From: Triplophysa rosa
Lineage: Eukaryota; Chordata; Actinopteri; Cypriniformes; Nemacheilidae
Assembly: GCF_024868665.1 (NCBI RefSeq)
Contig: NC_079912.1
Span: 18,206,664-18,270,663 of the forward strand
DNA length: 64,000 nucleotides
Direction of reading: 5' to 3'
Shown here: in pieces, positions 45,451 through 57,949 of the stretch
How the letters are laid out: each line of letters starts with the position of its first letter
How positions within the stretch are numbered: the first letter of the stretch is position 1
Position numbers and translations under genes: made by a program
The notes under the pieces: generated by a model
The model's input: only the letters and a program-made list of their open reading frames with translations
Databases searched by the model: none
What the model was told of the DNA's origin: nothing

Positions 45451-46833
45451 GTACAATAGTAATTAAAAAAAACTTAATTAATGTTTAATAAAAAATTATA
45501 ATACAAACTAAACAAACAAAAAAATGCTCTTATGGTAGACTTTTAAGGCAGGAAAATGTTCAAAAGTTCTTAGTTAAAACAAATCACAAAATCTGTAAGT
45601 TGTCTTTTTTACTCAAGAATGATTGACTGAATAAACTAGCAGTGAACTCTTGATAGTTCTGCATCATTTACATATTCTACACTTGTCCTTCATCCATGGT
45701 TAAAGCAGATAAAACTACTTTTGCATTTGCCATATATAGTATTTGCATATGATAATGATCTACTGAGGGCAGAGATGGAGATTTTCCTGCAGTTTAGTTT
45801 ATCGGTCCCTCTGGTTCTTAAGCAGTTTAAAAGTGCTCGTGTATTAAACTGTTTTTTTATTGCAAGTAATGTTTTAAAGTGCTTTTGTTCTCCATGCCTT
45901 TTAGTTTCGGGGAAACGCCTGCATTTTACAGAAGAGCTTCTGCTTCATCTCCCGCCTGAAACTTGGTTTAAAACCAGCCTAATCCCTCAAAATGGTGCTC
46001 TAATTTCATAATCCCCCCCCAGGAAAGTAATTTGGAGCTGGCTTTCTAACTTTCCAAAATAAAAAAGGTGAAATTAATGCTTCGGTGCATGGGTGGCTCT
46101 TACGTTATTTCACTTGATCCTTAAAAAATGAAGTTGTAGCAAAAATCTCTGTCATCCTCAGGGGAAGTCCTCTCCTCTCTGGAAAAGAGCTGATTAGCAG
46201 GATATTGTAATGCAGATAACAGCCTCCACCTCTTCTCTGGTATTAAGCCTGAGGGTGTGCAGCTAGGGTTCTGTCTGTGAGTGCTAGTCCCCGGTGAATG
46301 CATACACTTTTGGTTTCATCTGATCTCAGTGCATATAGCTAAACTCAGAGGATAGGGCCGATTTAGCATCCTATTTTGTGAGAAGCGGTTTGTCTCGGTG
46401 TCACGATTGACTTGACTGGGCTGAGGGAAAGAATGTGTAACTCGGAATCAAAGAAGAGGATGCTGGGCAGCACTGTTGGAGTGTGTAGTACGTTGGATGG
46501 TATGGAAGGAAGATCAATGTTTCCGCACTTGACTCCTGGTCGCCCTATAGCAGGATGCTGAGGGGAGACTGTGACATACAGACACAAAGTCATGTGACAG
46601 GAGGCAGCACCTGACAATGTGATAAGTTCCACCTTCCTTTGCAAATCGGACTGTACAGCCAGAATGGCAAATTGGTGGACTAACTTGGATAAAAAATGTA
46701 CCAAGTTTGACTTCACCGCTTGATTCTTGATTCTGTACACTAATTGAATTGATCAGGGAATGAGCAAGCTACTTAAAACTGGATTTGTTGTTCAAGTATC
46801 TAAAACCAACCGTTGGGTTTGTTCGTATTTTAT
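45451..46833. other. unassigned unique-looking DNA
   Basis: A 125-codon minus frame at 46363-46740 overlaps a shorter open stretch on the plus strand (about 46430-46562). Neither shows a known domain. No repeat recognised. Poly-T and poly-C runs lie near 45850 and 46013. Confidence 0.4.
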
Positions 46834-46993
46834 ATTGTAGTTAATCGAAGGTTTAAAAACACACTTGATAAGAACTGGCAATTAAAATAATTATTTTAAT
46901 AATAAAATATATATTATTATCTAATATAATTATTATTTGTTTTTTACAGCCAATTCTTATCAAGTGTTTTTAAACCTTTGATTAACTACAATT
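46834..46993. mobile_element. 160-bp foldback with about 45-bp inverted arms
   Basis: The left arm ATTGTAGTTAATCGAAGGTT, TAAAAACACACTTGATAAGA pairs with the right arm TTCTTATCAAGTGTTTTTAA, ACCTTTGATTAACTACAATT with only a few mismatches, around an AT-rich loop of about 65 bases. Probably a very small MITE. Confidence 0.75.
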
Positions 46994-48326
46994 CAACTAA
47001 ATATTTAATTATGGACAAAACAAGTGTGCACAATGTACAAAATGTAGAGGAATGAGTCTTTATGGTGCTAGAAAAGTCACGGAGAGAAACGGGTTAAAAA
47101 ATTCTCTACCTCTCACATTCACATTTATTTGGCATTCAGGACCAGCCGTTTCCGAGCTGCTACGGTTGAGGTTTTGTCCTCCACATGCCGATGCTTCTGA
47201 ACGCATGTGTTTGATTGGCTAAGCCAGCATGTTGCGATGTCCCGTCTTGATGGAAGAGTTAATCAGTGACGCGGTGTCGGTGACTCCCCTTATGATGTGG
47301 AATAATGGAGCTAAACGTCTGTATTAACACATCATATCGCTTTTTCCATCGCAGCAGTCAACGATATCTAAAAACATTTATAATTATCCCCCTGCAACGA
47401 AATGTCATCAGTCCGTTTGGTATGAAGAGGAAGTCTCATTTCCCTCAAATCACATTCATAGGCAGGGACCGGCAGGTACAGCAGGGGAAGTGCTGAGTGG
47501 GGTTTTCCACCAGGGGGAAAGAAGACAAGGTCCAGGAGACCCAGCACGGGGGAGATAGCAAAAATATTATGCTAATGCTTCCACAGTGGGCTAATCACCA
47601 TGACCCTGAATTAAAAGGCCAGATAATTAATTCCGGAGTACTAGGTTATCTACTTTGGCTATTGTCTCCCCAGGAGAAGAAGAGAAAAGAGTCCTTCCTT
47701 TGTCTGTGTTTTACAAGACAGATAAGGAAGGCCTGAACTTGCCTGGCACGGATGGCAAGAAATTAGAGCACGGGTGTCTAAAAAAAGTTTCTCCTTATTG
47801 CAAAGACGAAAAAGGCAAGCTGACCTCCTTACGGTGTCCTTCTACCACCAGAAAAGAAACTTTGACTTGTTTGGGCCACTAACGCATTTTGCGGTGGTCC
47901 AGAGGAGTGTGATATTGTGATATTTATCTCATCCTTTTGGCCTGACACAGCTTCTGTTTTTCAGGACAGATTTAATAGATACACAAGGGGAATTTCACTG
48001 GTCCATGGGTAAATTAGGTGAAACATCTGTGGCTAATAGATCAAATGTGATTTTACTGTGTTCATTCCATGTTTTTTTAGGGGCATTTTGGCTTTACATT
48101 GGGGGACAAAGTACACTGTAAAGTATCTTGCTGTTTTAAGTTTTTGAGTGCAATCAACTGAACCTGACAGGTCATTGCTTACTAGTTTTAAGTTTTTAAA
48201 TGTATTTACATAACTTCAGCTTATCAAAGTAAGTTTGCAATTTTAACTTATTATTATAAGTTACATCAACTTATTCACTTGACAACATTTTAAATAGTAA
48301 GTTGGACTGCCAAACAGATTGTACTA
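46994..48326. other. unassigned DNA; candidate conserved segment 47100-47700
   Basis: 47100-47700 is repeat-free and balanced in composition (CCATTTGGCATTCAGG-like and AGATAATTAATTCCGG words) and could be regulatory. Two overlapping plus frames (47497-47736 and 47655-47882) have no domain. 48110-48300 (CACTGTAAAGTATCTTGC, TTTTAAGTTTTTAAATGT) resembles a worn ACTGTAAA-ended repeat. Confidence 0.35.
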
Positions 48327-48553
48327 AAAGGGATAGTTCACCCGAAAATGACAATTCAGTCATCATTTACTCACCCTATTTCAAACCTGTATGACTTTCT
48401 TTCTTCTGCGGAACACAAAAGAAGATATTTTGAAGAACGTTGGTAACCAAACAACAGCATTACCAATTCACTTCTATTGTATGGACACAAAAACAATGCA
48501 AGTCAATGAGTACCATCGTATCAACATTCTTAAAATGTTTATTTTGTGCTCTG
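48327..48553. mobile_element. palindromic fish MITE (Angel-like), right end lost
   Basis: Strong left arm: AAAAGGGATAGTTCACCCGA, TCATCATTTACTCACCCTAT, AAAAGAAGATATTTTGAAGA. The centre is TTCACTTCTATTGTATGGAC. The right arm stops at ATTTTGTGCTCTGG. Confidence 0.85.
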
Positions 48554-48638
48554 GTAAAACTGGTAAAGCATAACTCTACAGCAATGCAATGCATACACTG
48601 AAATACTTTGGACAAAAGCACTTTAAAATCCAAAAATG

Positions 48639-48740
48639 TTAAAGGAGCTGTTCACTTTAAAATGAGCCCCCATTGACTGTCCATAGTAGGAATAAAAATG
48701 ACTCTGGAAAGTCAATGGGGGCAAATTTTAAAGTGACTAC
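48639..48740. mobile_element. 100-bp foldback, TTCACTTTAAAAT arms
   Basis: The left arm TTCACTTTAAAATGAGCCCC + CATTGACTGTCCA (from 48651) pairs with the right arm TGGAAAGTCAATGGGGGC + AAATTTTAAAGTGAC. The start TTAAAGGAGCTGTTCAC resembles TTAAAGG-type MITE ends, so this is probably a distinct miniature family. Confidence 0.65.
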
Positions 48741-48742
48741 AG

Positions 48743-49224
48743 TACGGGGGTCATTCTGCGATTGAAAAGTCCTGCCTCATGTTTTCTATACAGTAGGCCA
48801 TAACAACATCCAATGAAGTGTAATGAATAAAAATAGCCATTGTTTGACTATTAAAGCACTTGATCTGTGTTTGCCAGGCACACATTAGGAGAAATCCTGG
48901 CTGTAGTACCTGCAGGATTCCTGCCAAATCCAAGCTTCAACAGGCCAGTACCAGTTTGAAGTCTTCTCTCTCGGACAGGGAGTGGAGCACCAATGCACAA
49001 TCCCATAATCCACTGTCCACGCTCTGTCAAATGCAAATTTGCCCGCGCCTCCCCGGCAGCGCAGCGGCGAGGTGAATTATTCATCTGTGCCACGGGGTGA
49101 GGAGTCAAATAAGCCCATTTTGTCAGCAGTGGGCAGCGGAGATGATGAGAGCCGAAGCAGGGACTGCTGGGAAGGGGGTGACCATCCCTACCTGTGCTGT
49201 CGCTTCTGCTAGCTCAACCAACGG

Positions 49225-49227
<3 letters not shown>
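48743..49227. other. unassigned unique-looking DNA
   Basis: Overlapping chance frames on both strands near 48850-49110; a GC-rich patch at 49040-49060. Nothing recognised. Confidence 0.45.

Positions 49228-49259
<32 letters not shown>
49228..49259 (+). repeat. (GA)n microsatellite
   Basis: Pure GA dinucleotide run ending in GGG. A second GA run starts only about 150 bases downstream. Confidence 0.95.
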
Positions 49260-49261
<2 letters not shown>

Positions 49262-49407
49262 AAGAAATGTAATGAGAGTAGGTCTCATGCATTATTCAAC
49301 AGTAGGATGTCTCACAAAGAAATATAGAAACACTGGGCAGATTTTTGACAAGGCAGGTCTGCGATCATGCACACAGCATTCCCAGTGGAAATGTGATAAC
49401 TCTGCTC

Positions 49408-49410
<3 letters not shown>

Positions 49411-49450
<40 letters not shown>
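49411..49450 (+). repeat. (GA)n microsatellite
   Basis: Pure GA run of about 40 bases, same strand orientation as its neighbour at 49228. Confidence 0.95.
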
Positions 49451-49454
<4 letters not shown>

Positions 49455-50430
49455 GGGCCGTGTGATGGCTGGCCTCTACCTAGTAAAGAAGGCTTTTCAA
49501 ATGAAGTGGAATTTACCTAAGCGCCATGCCAAGCTTAACTGCCTCAGACTCACTGTTTACACCTGTTAATGTTGCTTAGCAGGCATTACTTTGAAGTATC
49601 AGACCTCCTATCCCATAGCGGGTGAAATCCCAAGTTCAGAGTGTTTTTAACAGGTATAAAAACATAATACGTCAGGCAGGATGCTTCTTACCTGCCAAAT
49701 TTAAATATGTCAAGTGCGGCAAATGTAGAGCGATACATCTGCCTACAGTAAAGCCGATTAATGGCTGAAAACTTAATGCGTTCATTGTAAATGTTGACTG
49801 TCGGAGAGGAGGAGACTGGGAACAGAAAACACAACTGACACGTGAAAACTGTCAGAGGTTGGAAGAGAAACATGGAGTGAAAGGAATGAGAATTTTTTTT
49901 TACGTTTTAATCTATGACGGAAAACGCACCAGTTATACCCAGCTTGTAATTTGTTAAAGCTTGTCTTAAAAATGGCGTTTGCTAACAACTTGCTAAAAGC
50001 GACTGGCTGGGACATTAGACATCATCATGCATATAAATCTCACAAATAATGCAACATGAGCACAAATATCTAAAAATTCATTCACAGAGTAATAACTTAG
50101 CATGTTTTTAAAAAAAGTTTATAAAAGGCTTTGTGGTGGTGACGTTGATATCGAGCAACCATATATTGTCTATAACCTCATGTTACTTTAGTGGTCAAAA
50201 CCCACAAACAGGTTTTTATCATTTATTAAAGAATTGATTGATTTATTTAAAATAATACAAATAGCAAAATAAATAACAGAATTAGTTGCTTGTTGAGAGG
50301 TATAAGTTAAACGATGCTCCGTAATTCCTATTGTTGATTATTAAAGGTTGCCAAATGGCAGTGGATCGATTACATGATATGACTTATCCAGAAAAACCAT
50401 GAACAAAACAAAACAACCCAGACTACATTA
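49451..50430. other. unassigned non-coding DNA
   Basis: Nothing recognised; frames are at most 77 codons. Confidence 0.5.
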
Positions 50431-50632
50431 AATATGGGTTCATGCAATGAGTATGAATGTGGTTCGTGCGGCCCACGGTGTGTTTTATGCTATAAATTGT
50501 TTGCCATTGAAACTGACATTTAGAAACCAAGCACTCAATAATTATACATATTTTGGGCCTATGAGCTCATGGTAATATTAAAACATTGAAGTGTTTGATT
50601 TTGAAGACATTTTTTGAGAACCACTGGGCTGG
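50431..50632. mobile_element. possible hAT-type remnant
   Basis: Contains TTCGTGCGGCCCACGGTGTG and ends ATTTTTTGAGAACCACTGGG. The phrase TTGAGAACCACTG is typical of hAT (Charlie-like) ends. The opposite end is not found, so boundaries are approximate. Confidence 0.4.
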
Positions 50633-52429
50633 ATGACTGTCAACCAATGCTTTTTCCCAAAACAAGCATAGATAGAAGCAGCATACGAAGGGAACATTTT
50701 CAATTCACAGTCCCTATGAAATCCTCCCACGGAGGGCTGTGAATACAGTTTAAGCACAGTCGTAATGAAAATGTCAGTATTTTGCCCATTTCCTCACCAC
50801 TGTTGACAAATAATACAAACATATCACCTGTTCCCATAATGGAAAAAACCCAACCGGAGTGCATCAAACTGCCATTAGGATTTTCATTTTCCCTGGTTTA
50901 TTTAACACACGGCACTGAACAGAAGCGCTCAGTCCTGCGCAAGCTCATGCGCTGACAAACCCAAGGCGTCACTGAAGAATTTCTTGACTTTCTCATTCTT
51001 CCCACTTCTATCCTGCTATCAATCCTTTATGCTGTTTTGTGTTGACTGAATGGAATTTTCTGTCTTTCTCTTCCTCTGTCTCTCTCTTCCTCTCTCTCTC
51101 TGTGTCTCGGGCAGTGATGTATGGTCGCAGGCGAGGGCTGAGATGAAGTGGAGAAAAGTAAATACTAATGCAATTATTCCAGCCAAAGTGTCTTATTGAT
51201 ATATAGGCTGCTCTAATCCTCTTTATATCAGTGCTTTTTATATTACAGACACTGTGTGAACGCAGTAATAAACATATAAGAGCTTTCTGAATATCTCGGC
51301 TGCCTGTTGTCTTTGCTTTTCGAGGGAAGAAAGTGAGTGAACCATTTACATTTCATTATATCTGTTACTTTTTACCGGTGAAAAGAACAGTTTCAGCAAG
51401 ACCAAAGAGTATATATGAAGTTGGGTTTATGAAAGCAATACATGTATTTAAGAATGTAATATCTCCAACTATTGGCAACAAAGAACCTTAAAAGACAAAT
51501 AGTTTTACACCAATTATGACTGCTTACACCAGGACCAAATGTTTTGCCTCAAAAATGTGTTTTTTATTCCCAAAAGTGTAAGTAATGATCATGCTTTTCT
51601 AAATATAATTGTTTATTATATTATTTAATATTGAATGAAGTCCATAGAAACAAATGTAAAAATATGATCTTTTAGTGTTATACATCCTACTATCATGCAT
51701 ATCCAACCAATTTACTTTGACTCATGAAAAATGCATTTTAAGGGGGATGTATTTCTGAAAGTCTGCCCATAAAACCAGCCACATACAGACAGTACACAGA
51801 GAGGTAAGGTGTTCTCAGTAAGGTAGATAGCAGCCCCGGGGGCAGCTAATGTGAAGCAGATTTCAGCTGGCTCTAATTTGGACGATACAAATTCAGATTT
51901 AAGAGAACCTACATTTCATAAAGTCACCGATGTACTAAAAACAGACAAGACGAAAACCAGAGCAGAGTGCGGTTTTAACAGCAAGGGGTCACTTTATAAT
52001 AAGCAATCATAACATTGTGCATTAAATCCTGCTCTTAGGACTGTTTTCAGGTCAGTAGAGTTGTTTTCTTTAGGAACACGACTATGACGCTAATTAGATT
52101 GAATAAATGATGAACCGAAAGTGGGTCAAGAGCCCTTCAACAAACAAAACCCAAACCGAGTTACGAAGGAGGCGACCAGTCTTGAGAAACCCTCATCCTC
52201 AATTTTTAAAATCTATACATCCATCTCTCCGTATTTGTTTGGAAAAGGTCCTCAAGATGATCACAGGCAGGTCAGATATTGATGTTATATGTATGCATAG
52301 ATCTTGTCTATGTCTTTCGCTTCTTAAAACCTGTATAGAGTAACTCACGTTTAAGAGTGGAAAAAGTTAGGCGATTCAAAAAATGTTCTCCTTAAGTTCT
52401 CTCTCTCTCTTTAAAGGTAAAGGATTTGA
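50633..52429. other. unassigned unique-looking DNA
   Basis: CT-rich sequence at 51060-51105. Segments 50700-50960 and 51110-51350 are repeat-free. GGGGTCACTTTATAATAAGC near 51987 may be an old transposon end. No gene recognised. Confidence 0.4.
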
Positions 52430-52760
52430 TCTTAATGAAATGACCCTTTAATATGAGCACGTGCCCTCGCCTGATAAGTTATTCCTGACTCGCTTTTAAG
52501 CTGCTGTCAAACAATTTCCCTTGAAACTCCGTTTTGTTTTTAAGGGGGGCTTTGAGTGAACTCCCTCCGGAGGGAGAAAGCGGTGCGCTGACACGATATG
52601 TGAGGTGCGGGGAGACATCATGCGGCTGACGGGACTTTAATTGAAATGACAGATTATTTTAATGTGTAGGAAAGTCATTAAAACTCTGCGCGGCATAGCA
52701 GCGTCTATTATCCCTGCTGAAAATAGCTCGGCTTCTCAAAAAATCTTGGTAAATATGCTA
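52430..52760. promoter_or_regulatory. candidate conserved non-coding element
   Basis: Repeat-free stretch with TTAATATGAGCACGTG (E-box CACGTG), GACTTTAATTGAAATGAC and TTTTAATGTG words. A regulatory role is inferred from texture only. Confidence 0.22.
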
Positions 52761-53389
52761 AAATTGTAAAATAGGACTGGAAAGATTGCTCTCTCGTATC
52801 TGGATAGATGTTGAGAAGTGTCCTGAAGGTCTAGAGAACAGATTAACAAATGATGTGAATGATGGTGGAGTGTGAATGGAACGATTTATAGTGAAAATCT
52901 TCGCTTTGATACTACAGACTTTTGCTTTGCAAACATGAAGAACATTAGGTTAAAGGTTGAGCAATCCTGTACACAGGCCGATATCAAATTGCCGATAGAA
53001 TGACATGCTAAGCTGATAAAGTTTACAATATACAGTATAATACAATTCGATCACTTGAATTTGGTTTAATTTTATTTGTCATTATTGACTTGTATTACAT
53101 CATCGCTATTCTTCCGAAACCTCCGATGTCCAAATGTATTGTCTTTCAGGTAATGGGATACATCTATTATAGTCATATTTATCGTCATTCTTTGCAAAAG
53201 CGCCACAAAGTATGTCAAACTAACACATGGAGAGATCCCCACATGTTAAATGACTGCATCCGACTCCTTAAATACGAAACAAATTGCGACGCACACCAAC
53301 AAGTTAAAGTTCTCAAGTGCAATCATTACCATTAACTGTGATGACTGCAGTAACAATTGATCTAAACGAGCGAGGAAATGCGTCTGATT
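52761..53389. other. unassigned non-coding DNA
   Basis: An 81-codon plus frame (53090-53335) has no domain. Nothing recognised. Confidence 0.45.
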
Positions 53390-53890
53390 TATTTCAATTG
53401 TAACCTGTTACTGGCGCGGAACTCAAATTTTTGTTTCCTTGTTCCACTTGGCTCCAACGGAGAGGTATGTATTTTTCGGGCATGTTGATTTGTCTTTCAT
53501 TATCGAGGTCTGATGTGGCGTGCCGCACAAAAAACGACACGCTATGAATTTTCCAGCCGCTTCGCCAGCTGTCCTTCCGCCCTCTCTGATGGACATTCGG
53601 GGCCGATTTTTGATGTGGGAATTGCTTTCCCGACAGCATCTCTATCTCTCTCTTAATTTAGGATTCCTTAAACAATCCCGCCGCGTGCCTCTGTGAATTA
53701 TAGACACACGGCGGCCATGGCTGCATTTTGATCAACTGATAGGAAATTCCATTTTCTGGTGTGCGGTGTCTCTAAGCTCTCCACGCGACTGCTTAAGACT
53801 ATAAGCACCAGAGAGGGACTCACAATTTGGAGCTTATTTTCCTCAACTCCCATTGTCATTCAGCGGAGGTAAATATTTAAAGAGGGTGTT
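53390..53890. promoter_or_regulatory. candidate conserved non-coding element
   Basis: Repeat-free, balanced composition: TTGATTTGTCTTTCATTATC, TCTTAATTTAGGATTCC, GTGAATTATAGACACACGGC, TTTTGATCAACTGATAGG. The 81-codon minus frame 53394-53639 is not supported by any domain. Confidence 0.25.
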
Positions 53891-54717
53891 GAGCAAACCA
53901 CGGGGTACTGTGGGACGTAGAGGCGATGTATATGAGCGGTGGACATTTTCTCAAGAGCAATGGCAGTCACATTAAAGTAAAAAATGTCTGACGTTGGCAG
54001 GAAATTGCCAGTATATGACATAATTCCTCAATGTATGGCAGTCAGCCGTACTGTAATGTTCCACGACAGATGAAAAAGTGAGGAAACACGGTGTAAAACA
54101 GCCGATGATAGCCCGAGAGCACATTCAGGTTGATAATTATGCAGGGCACAGCCGTTCAAACATTATTTTATATTTGTGGGGAAGTTTTGTTGTATAATCA
54201 AGAGAACGGATGCTATTTAAGGCGACCATTTTTCCGCTTTAAGAGCGTTTGGTATTCGACGCGTAGTCGCGGGTATATTTACCTGCCTGCAACGTGTAAT
54301 CAAACAGGCACTGACATTAGAAATGGCTTTAATGTAAGTTAAAGGCTGATCTATCTTGCTTCACACACGCTTATGTTAGTCTCTTTAAAAACGAGCACTT
54401 GCTCGGTTTACACAGTGCTCTCAAAGTGCCAGTCTAATAAAAACAAATTGTATCCTGTACGCTTTTGCTGCTATAATTTGCATGTCGGTGTGATCATTTG
54501 TACTTAGCTGTGACTATATTACCGCTACTTTACACCAGTATTTATTTGTATCCAAATAGTTCACTTTCAACACCACAGAGTGCCAATGATAGCTAATGGC
54601 ATCAAAATGAAATCATTTGGTAACATATACTGTAGAAGTGCAGTACTGTATATCACTTTGTGTCCGTATAAAAGGTATCTGTTAATATAAATACATCTCT
54701 TGCTCTGGCTTTAAAGT
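53891..54717. other. unassigned non-coding DNA
   Basis: A 70-codon plus frame (54130-54342) only; nothing recognised. Confidence 0.45.
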
Positions 54718-54927
54718 AGCAGCACAAAAGATATTTTGAAGAATGTTGTGTGAACGGACAGGCACAAAAGCAACGCAATTAAGTCAATGGAGACCCTGTT
54801 GTTCGGCTACCAACATTCTTCAAAATATCTTCTTTTGTGCTCTGAAGGAGCGAGAAAGTCATACAGGTTTGACAAGAAGGTGAATAAATGATGACAGAAT
54901 TCTACTTTTTGGGTGAACCATCCTTAA
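54718..54927. mobile_element. palindromic fish MITE (Angel-like), left end shortened
   Basis: Enters at AGCACAAAAGATATTTTGAA, has the central TTAAGTCAATGGAGACC, then TTCTTCAAAATATCTTCTTT, AAAGTCATACAGGTTTGACA, and closes with TTGGGTGAACCATCCTTAA. The first part of the left arm is missing. Confidence 0.85.
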
Positions 54928-55907
54928 GTGCCAGTTTGTAAGCACGCCACATTGAATTTTTCTAAAAACAACCCACACAACCCAGTTTATTCTTTTACGC
55001 CACATACGCCTAATGGAGTATAAAACCGCAATCCTGTTTGACTGAATATTATGGCAATTTAAAATGTTTTCACACTTAGAGTTCAATTTAACAAAGTCAT
55101 AGTCTGATAAAGAAAGCGTAATTGAAATATTATAGTTTTCGCCATACAAATTAATGAAGTATTTGCCTAGCATGTTCTCCAGTAGTCTCCCAGCGTCTTC
55201 TTACACCATTAGAGATAAAAAAGGAGCAGGAAATAATGTCTTTAATTAATATTCAAGCTGAGATAAACACATCCACCAAGCTTAAATCACCATCCCCGCA
55301 ATGATCATTTCAGTTCATAGTCTGAAGCAAAATGGGATATAATTATAAACCCTCATGATCCACTCTCGTTCCCTGACGTGACACTCAACACACGTCAGCG
55401 TTTTGCACAATGACTGTTTGACCATTTCTGATTTAAATGATTACGAATGATTTGCATCTGTAAAACACTGAATGCAATAACACATTAGATGTCATGAATA
55501 AACGATGTCGATTTGAAATGGAACCGTGAACTGTTATAGCGAGGAGTGATATGTCCGACAGGGGTTGAGTTTGTGATTGAGGATCATTTTAACTGTGACT
55601 ATTATCCCTCTGCACATGCAGTAAAATGACTGCTGTCATACCTTTTATCAAGACATTCTAGTGAACAAACAACATGTCTCATGTTTAATCCAGTTACAGT
55701 AATGTGCCTTTTAATGTTTGACATTTCTCTTGTAGAAAAGAGGGTAATAAGGTAATAAAAAACATAAATGACATTTAATCTGAGATATGGAATGCTTTTA
55801 ATTCAAAGGCAAAAAATAAATAGTGCATAACCACAGACACACTAAAAACATGCAGAGCTCTTTGTGCTTGGGTTTTGTTTCAAGAGCCAATAGAGGGCAG
55901 CAGATAT
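54928..55907. other. unassigned non-coding DNA
   Basis: A 104-codon minus frame at 54859-55173 starts inside the MITE and is not believed. Nothing else recognised. Confidence 0.45.

Positions 55908-55943
<36 letters not shown>
55908..55943 (+). repeat. (GA)n microsatellite
   Basis: GA dinucleotide run with one AAAG interruption. Confidence 0.95.
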
Positions 55944-57043
55944 ACAGACAATGTCAGAGAAACATGTACTTTATGTAAAGGTTTTGACATGAACAGTCTA
56001 TAGTTACAGTAAAATAATACATCCCAACATGCAAATCTTTTACATTAACCAGCAATAAAAATGTCAGATTAGGATATTTTCTAGCAAATTCAGCATCCAC
56101 TCCTCACAGCTCTCATGTCAGGCAAACCCAAGCCAGTGTTTATCTGATGCTGAGCTATCAACAGAAAACACATCAGCTATAACCCAACCCAGAACATACG
56201 TTTGAAAAGAACCCATCCAGACCAGAAATGAACAACAGATCCACCGAACTAAAAATGAAGACAGCGTCTCGCGATTCACTTCCCTTTCAAGATGGACGCC
56301 TCTTCCCTGCACCCTGAACGAGCGGCGACGGGGGCCATTTGTTAAAATGAAGTGAAATGTCCAAATCGAGATAATGACACCAGACAGACGGGCTGCGAGG
56401 AGGCCGCCTGACAACATTACGGATTCGACCCCCACGCATTGGTGGGCTCCTCATAGATAAATGATAAAGCAAACAGGATATTGCTTGCTGTATTTTTTCA
56501 CAGAAAAACACACTCGTCCACACTACAATGTTGCGAGGATTTCTCTTCGTTTACAAACTAAACAAAAGCAACGGGCAGTCGACAACCCCATCAACGCCAC
56601 TCCTGTTTAAATTTCAGCGATCTGTCGGAAATCCCAAAGTATAGCTGGAAGTCTTTTTCCACCCCACTAATGTGATTTACATATTTTCATGCATATTTTA
56701 TCCCGGTGCATTGCATATTTTACTATCGGTCACAATTAAGTGGAAGCCTTTGTAATAATGCTTAATGAATTATTCTGTTGCTACACAACTAGAGACATTT
56801 CAAGTGCGTATTAAGCAAATGGTACGACAGAGAGTACAAAAACATGCACGTGATGTTCTTTATTAAAAATGTAATATTACAAGTTGCATTATCATAATTA
56901 TGATTTCATAAAGTGTAGTAATTAAAGTAACTCCAACAGGCAGTTGGACTACAGGGACGTGCTTTACGCCCTGCCCTGCCAAATCTACCTGACAACCTGC
57001 TCCACTTTGGGCATTGAAAGTTGACCTGCAGTCAAGATCTAAG

Positions 57044-57045
<2 letters not shown>
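55944..57045. other. unassigned DNA with a GC-richer segment 56280-56480
   Basis: The 56280-56480 segment (CCCTGAACGAGCGGCGACGG, GCGAGGAGGCCGCCTGAC) is CpG-containing and repeat-free. Frames of up to 105 codons on the minus strand lack domains. Confidence 0.4.

Positions 57046-57074
<29 letters not shown>
57046..57074 (+). repeat. (CA)n microsatellite
   Basis: CA dinucleotide run of about 29 bases. Confidence 0.95.
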
Positions 57075-57949
57075 CATCCTAGCTTATATTAGAACAGCTT
57101 GCGCTAATCCCCAACGGAAAATGAATCCTACCGAGCCAATTAAAATTAGCAGAAACATCGGGTGCATTTTGAAACTTGACAGTTGCACGGGGTTGGGAGA
57201 GGAAAAGCAAAAAATAATAGGTTAGGAAAATACTAGAAAACGATGTTAAAGTCACCGAAGCCCAGGGCTAACAAACTTTTCATCGCCCCCCCTTTCTTCT
57301 TTCTGGCATTTCTCTTCGACTCTACATGGAGCTCATCTAAATCTATCGAACGATCTTTCCTGGCACGCTCACGTTTGCGCTTAAAGCGGCCCGTGCGAAA
57401 GAAACAAACGTGAAAGACGATGAGGAGGGACAATTGCAGCGTTTGTGGTCAGGCGCCCTGCCAGCGCAGACCGCTATCCCCCCCCGTTCTACTGGAGGCA
57501 CAAGTGCACCTTATTCAGAACCTACATATCCCCAGCTATTACAGCCTGGAACCCTGCCAAGGCAAACTTCTCAAGCATGCCAGAATCTAATGCCCTTTTT
57601 GATATGTAGCGGAAAAACCACAGAGGGCTTCTGCAGGGTCCGCTAAATTCTTATCGCTCACCGGTCTATCTACGGCTTCGCGCCCTGCCCGCCTACATTT
57701 GTATGGAGATGCCATCGCGACCCTTAAACATGCAGAAACAGACATTCTCTCCATTCCGGCCTCCTTTTGATAGAGGAGATGGAGAGGTAGATTGGGTTGA
57801 TGAAATGGAAATGAATGAGGGACCTGATTGGCCCTCGGATAACTTCTGTCTACACCAAATGGAGTTCTCTGTTAGGTTCTGCCATGTCTCTTGTTCCCTT
57901 CTTGTTTTGATGGAGCTGTCTAAATGAACTCATTTATTTTTTCACCTCA
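57075..57949. other. unassigned unique-looking DNA
   Basis: Repeat-free; includes GAGCCAATTAAAATTAGCAG near 57134. Two plus frames (57410-57646 and 57703-57927) show no domain. Confidence 0.4.

Noticed and set aside
46363..46740. 125-codon minus frame, with a plus-strand open stretch ending at about 46562
   Set aside because: The plus-strand peptide looked protein-like at first, but neither strand matches a family I know, and both are short with no clear acceptor/donor pair. A protein search with both translations would settle it.
47497..47882. two overlapping plus frames of 79 and 75 codons
   Set aside because: Different phases over the same DNA, no domain, no splice context; more likely an unusual stop-poor stretch of possible regulatory DNA.
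51987..52025. GGGGTCACTTTATAATAAGC as a transposon end
   Set aside because: A matching second end was not found, so it is only mentioned in the region note.
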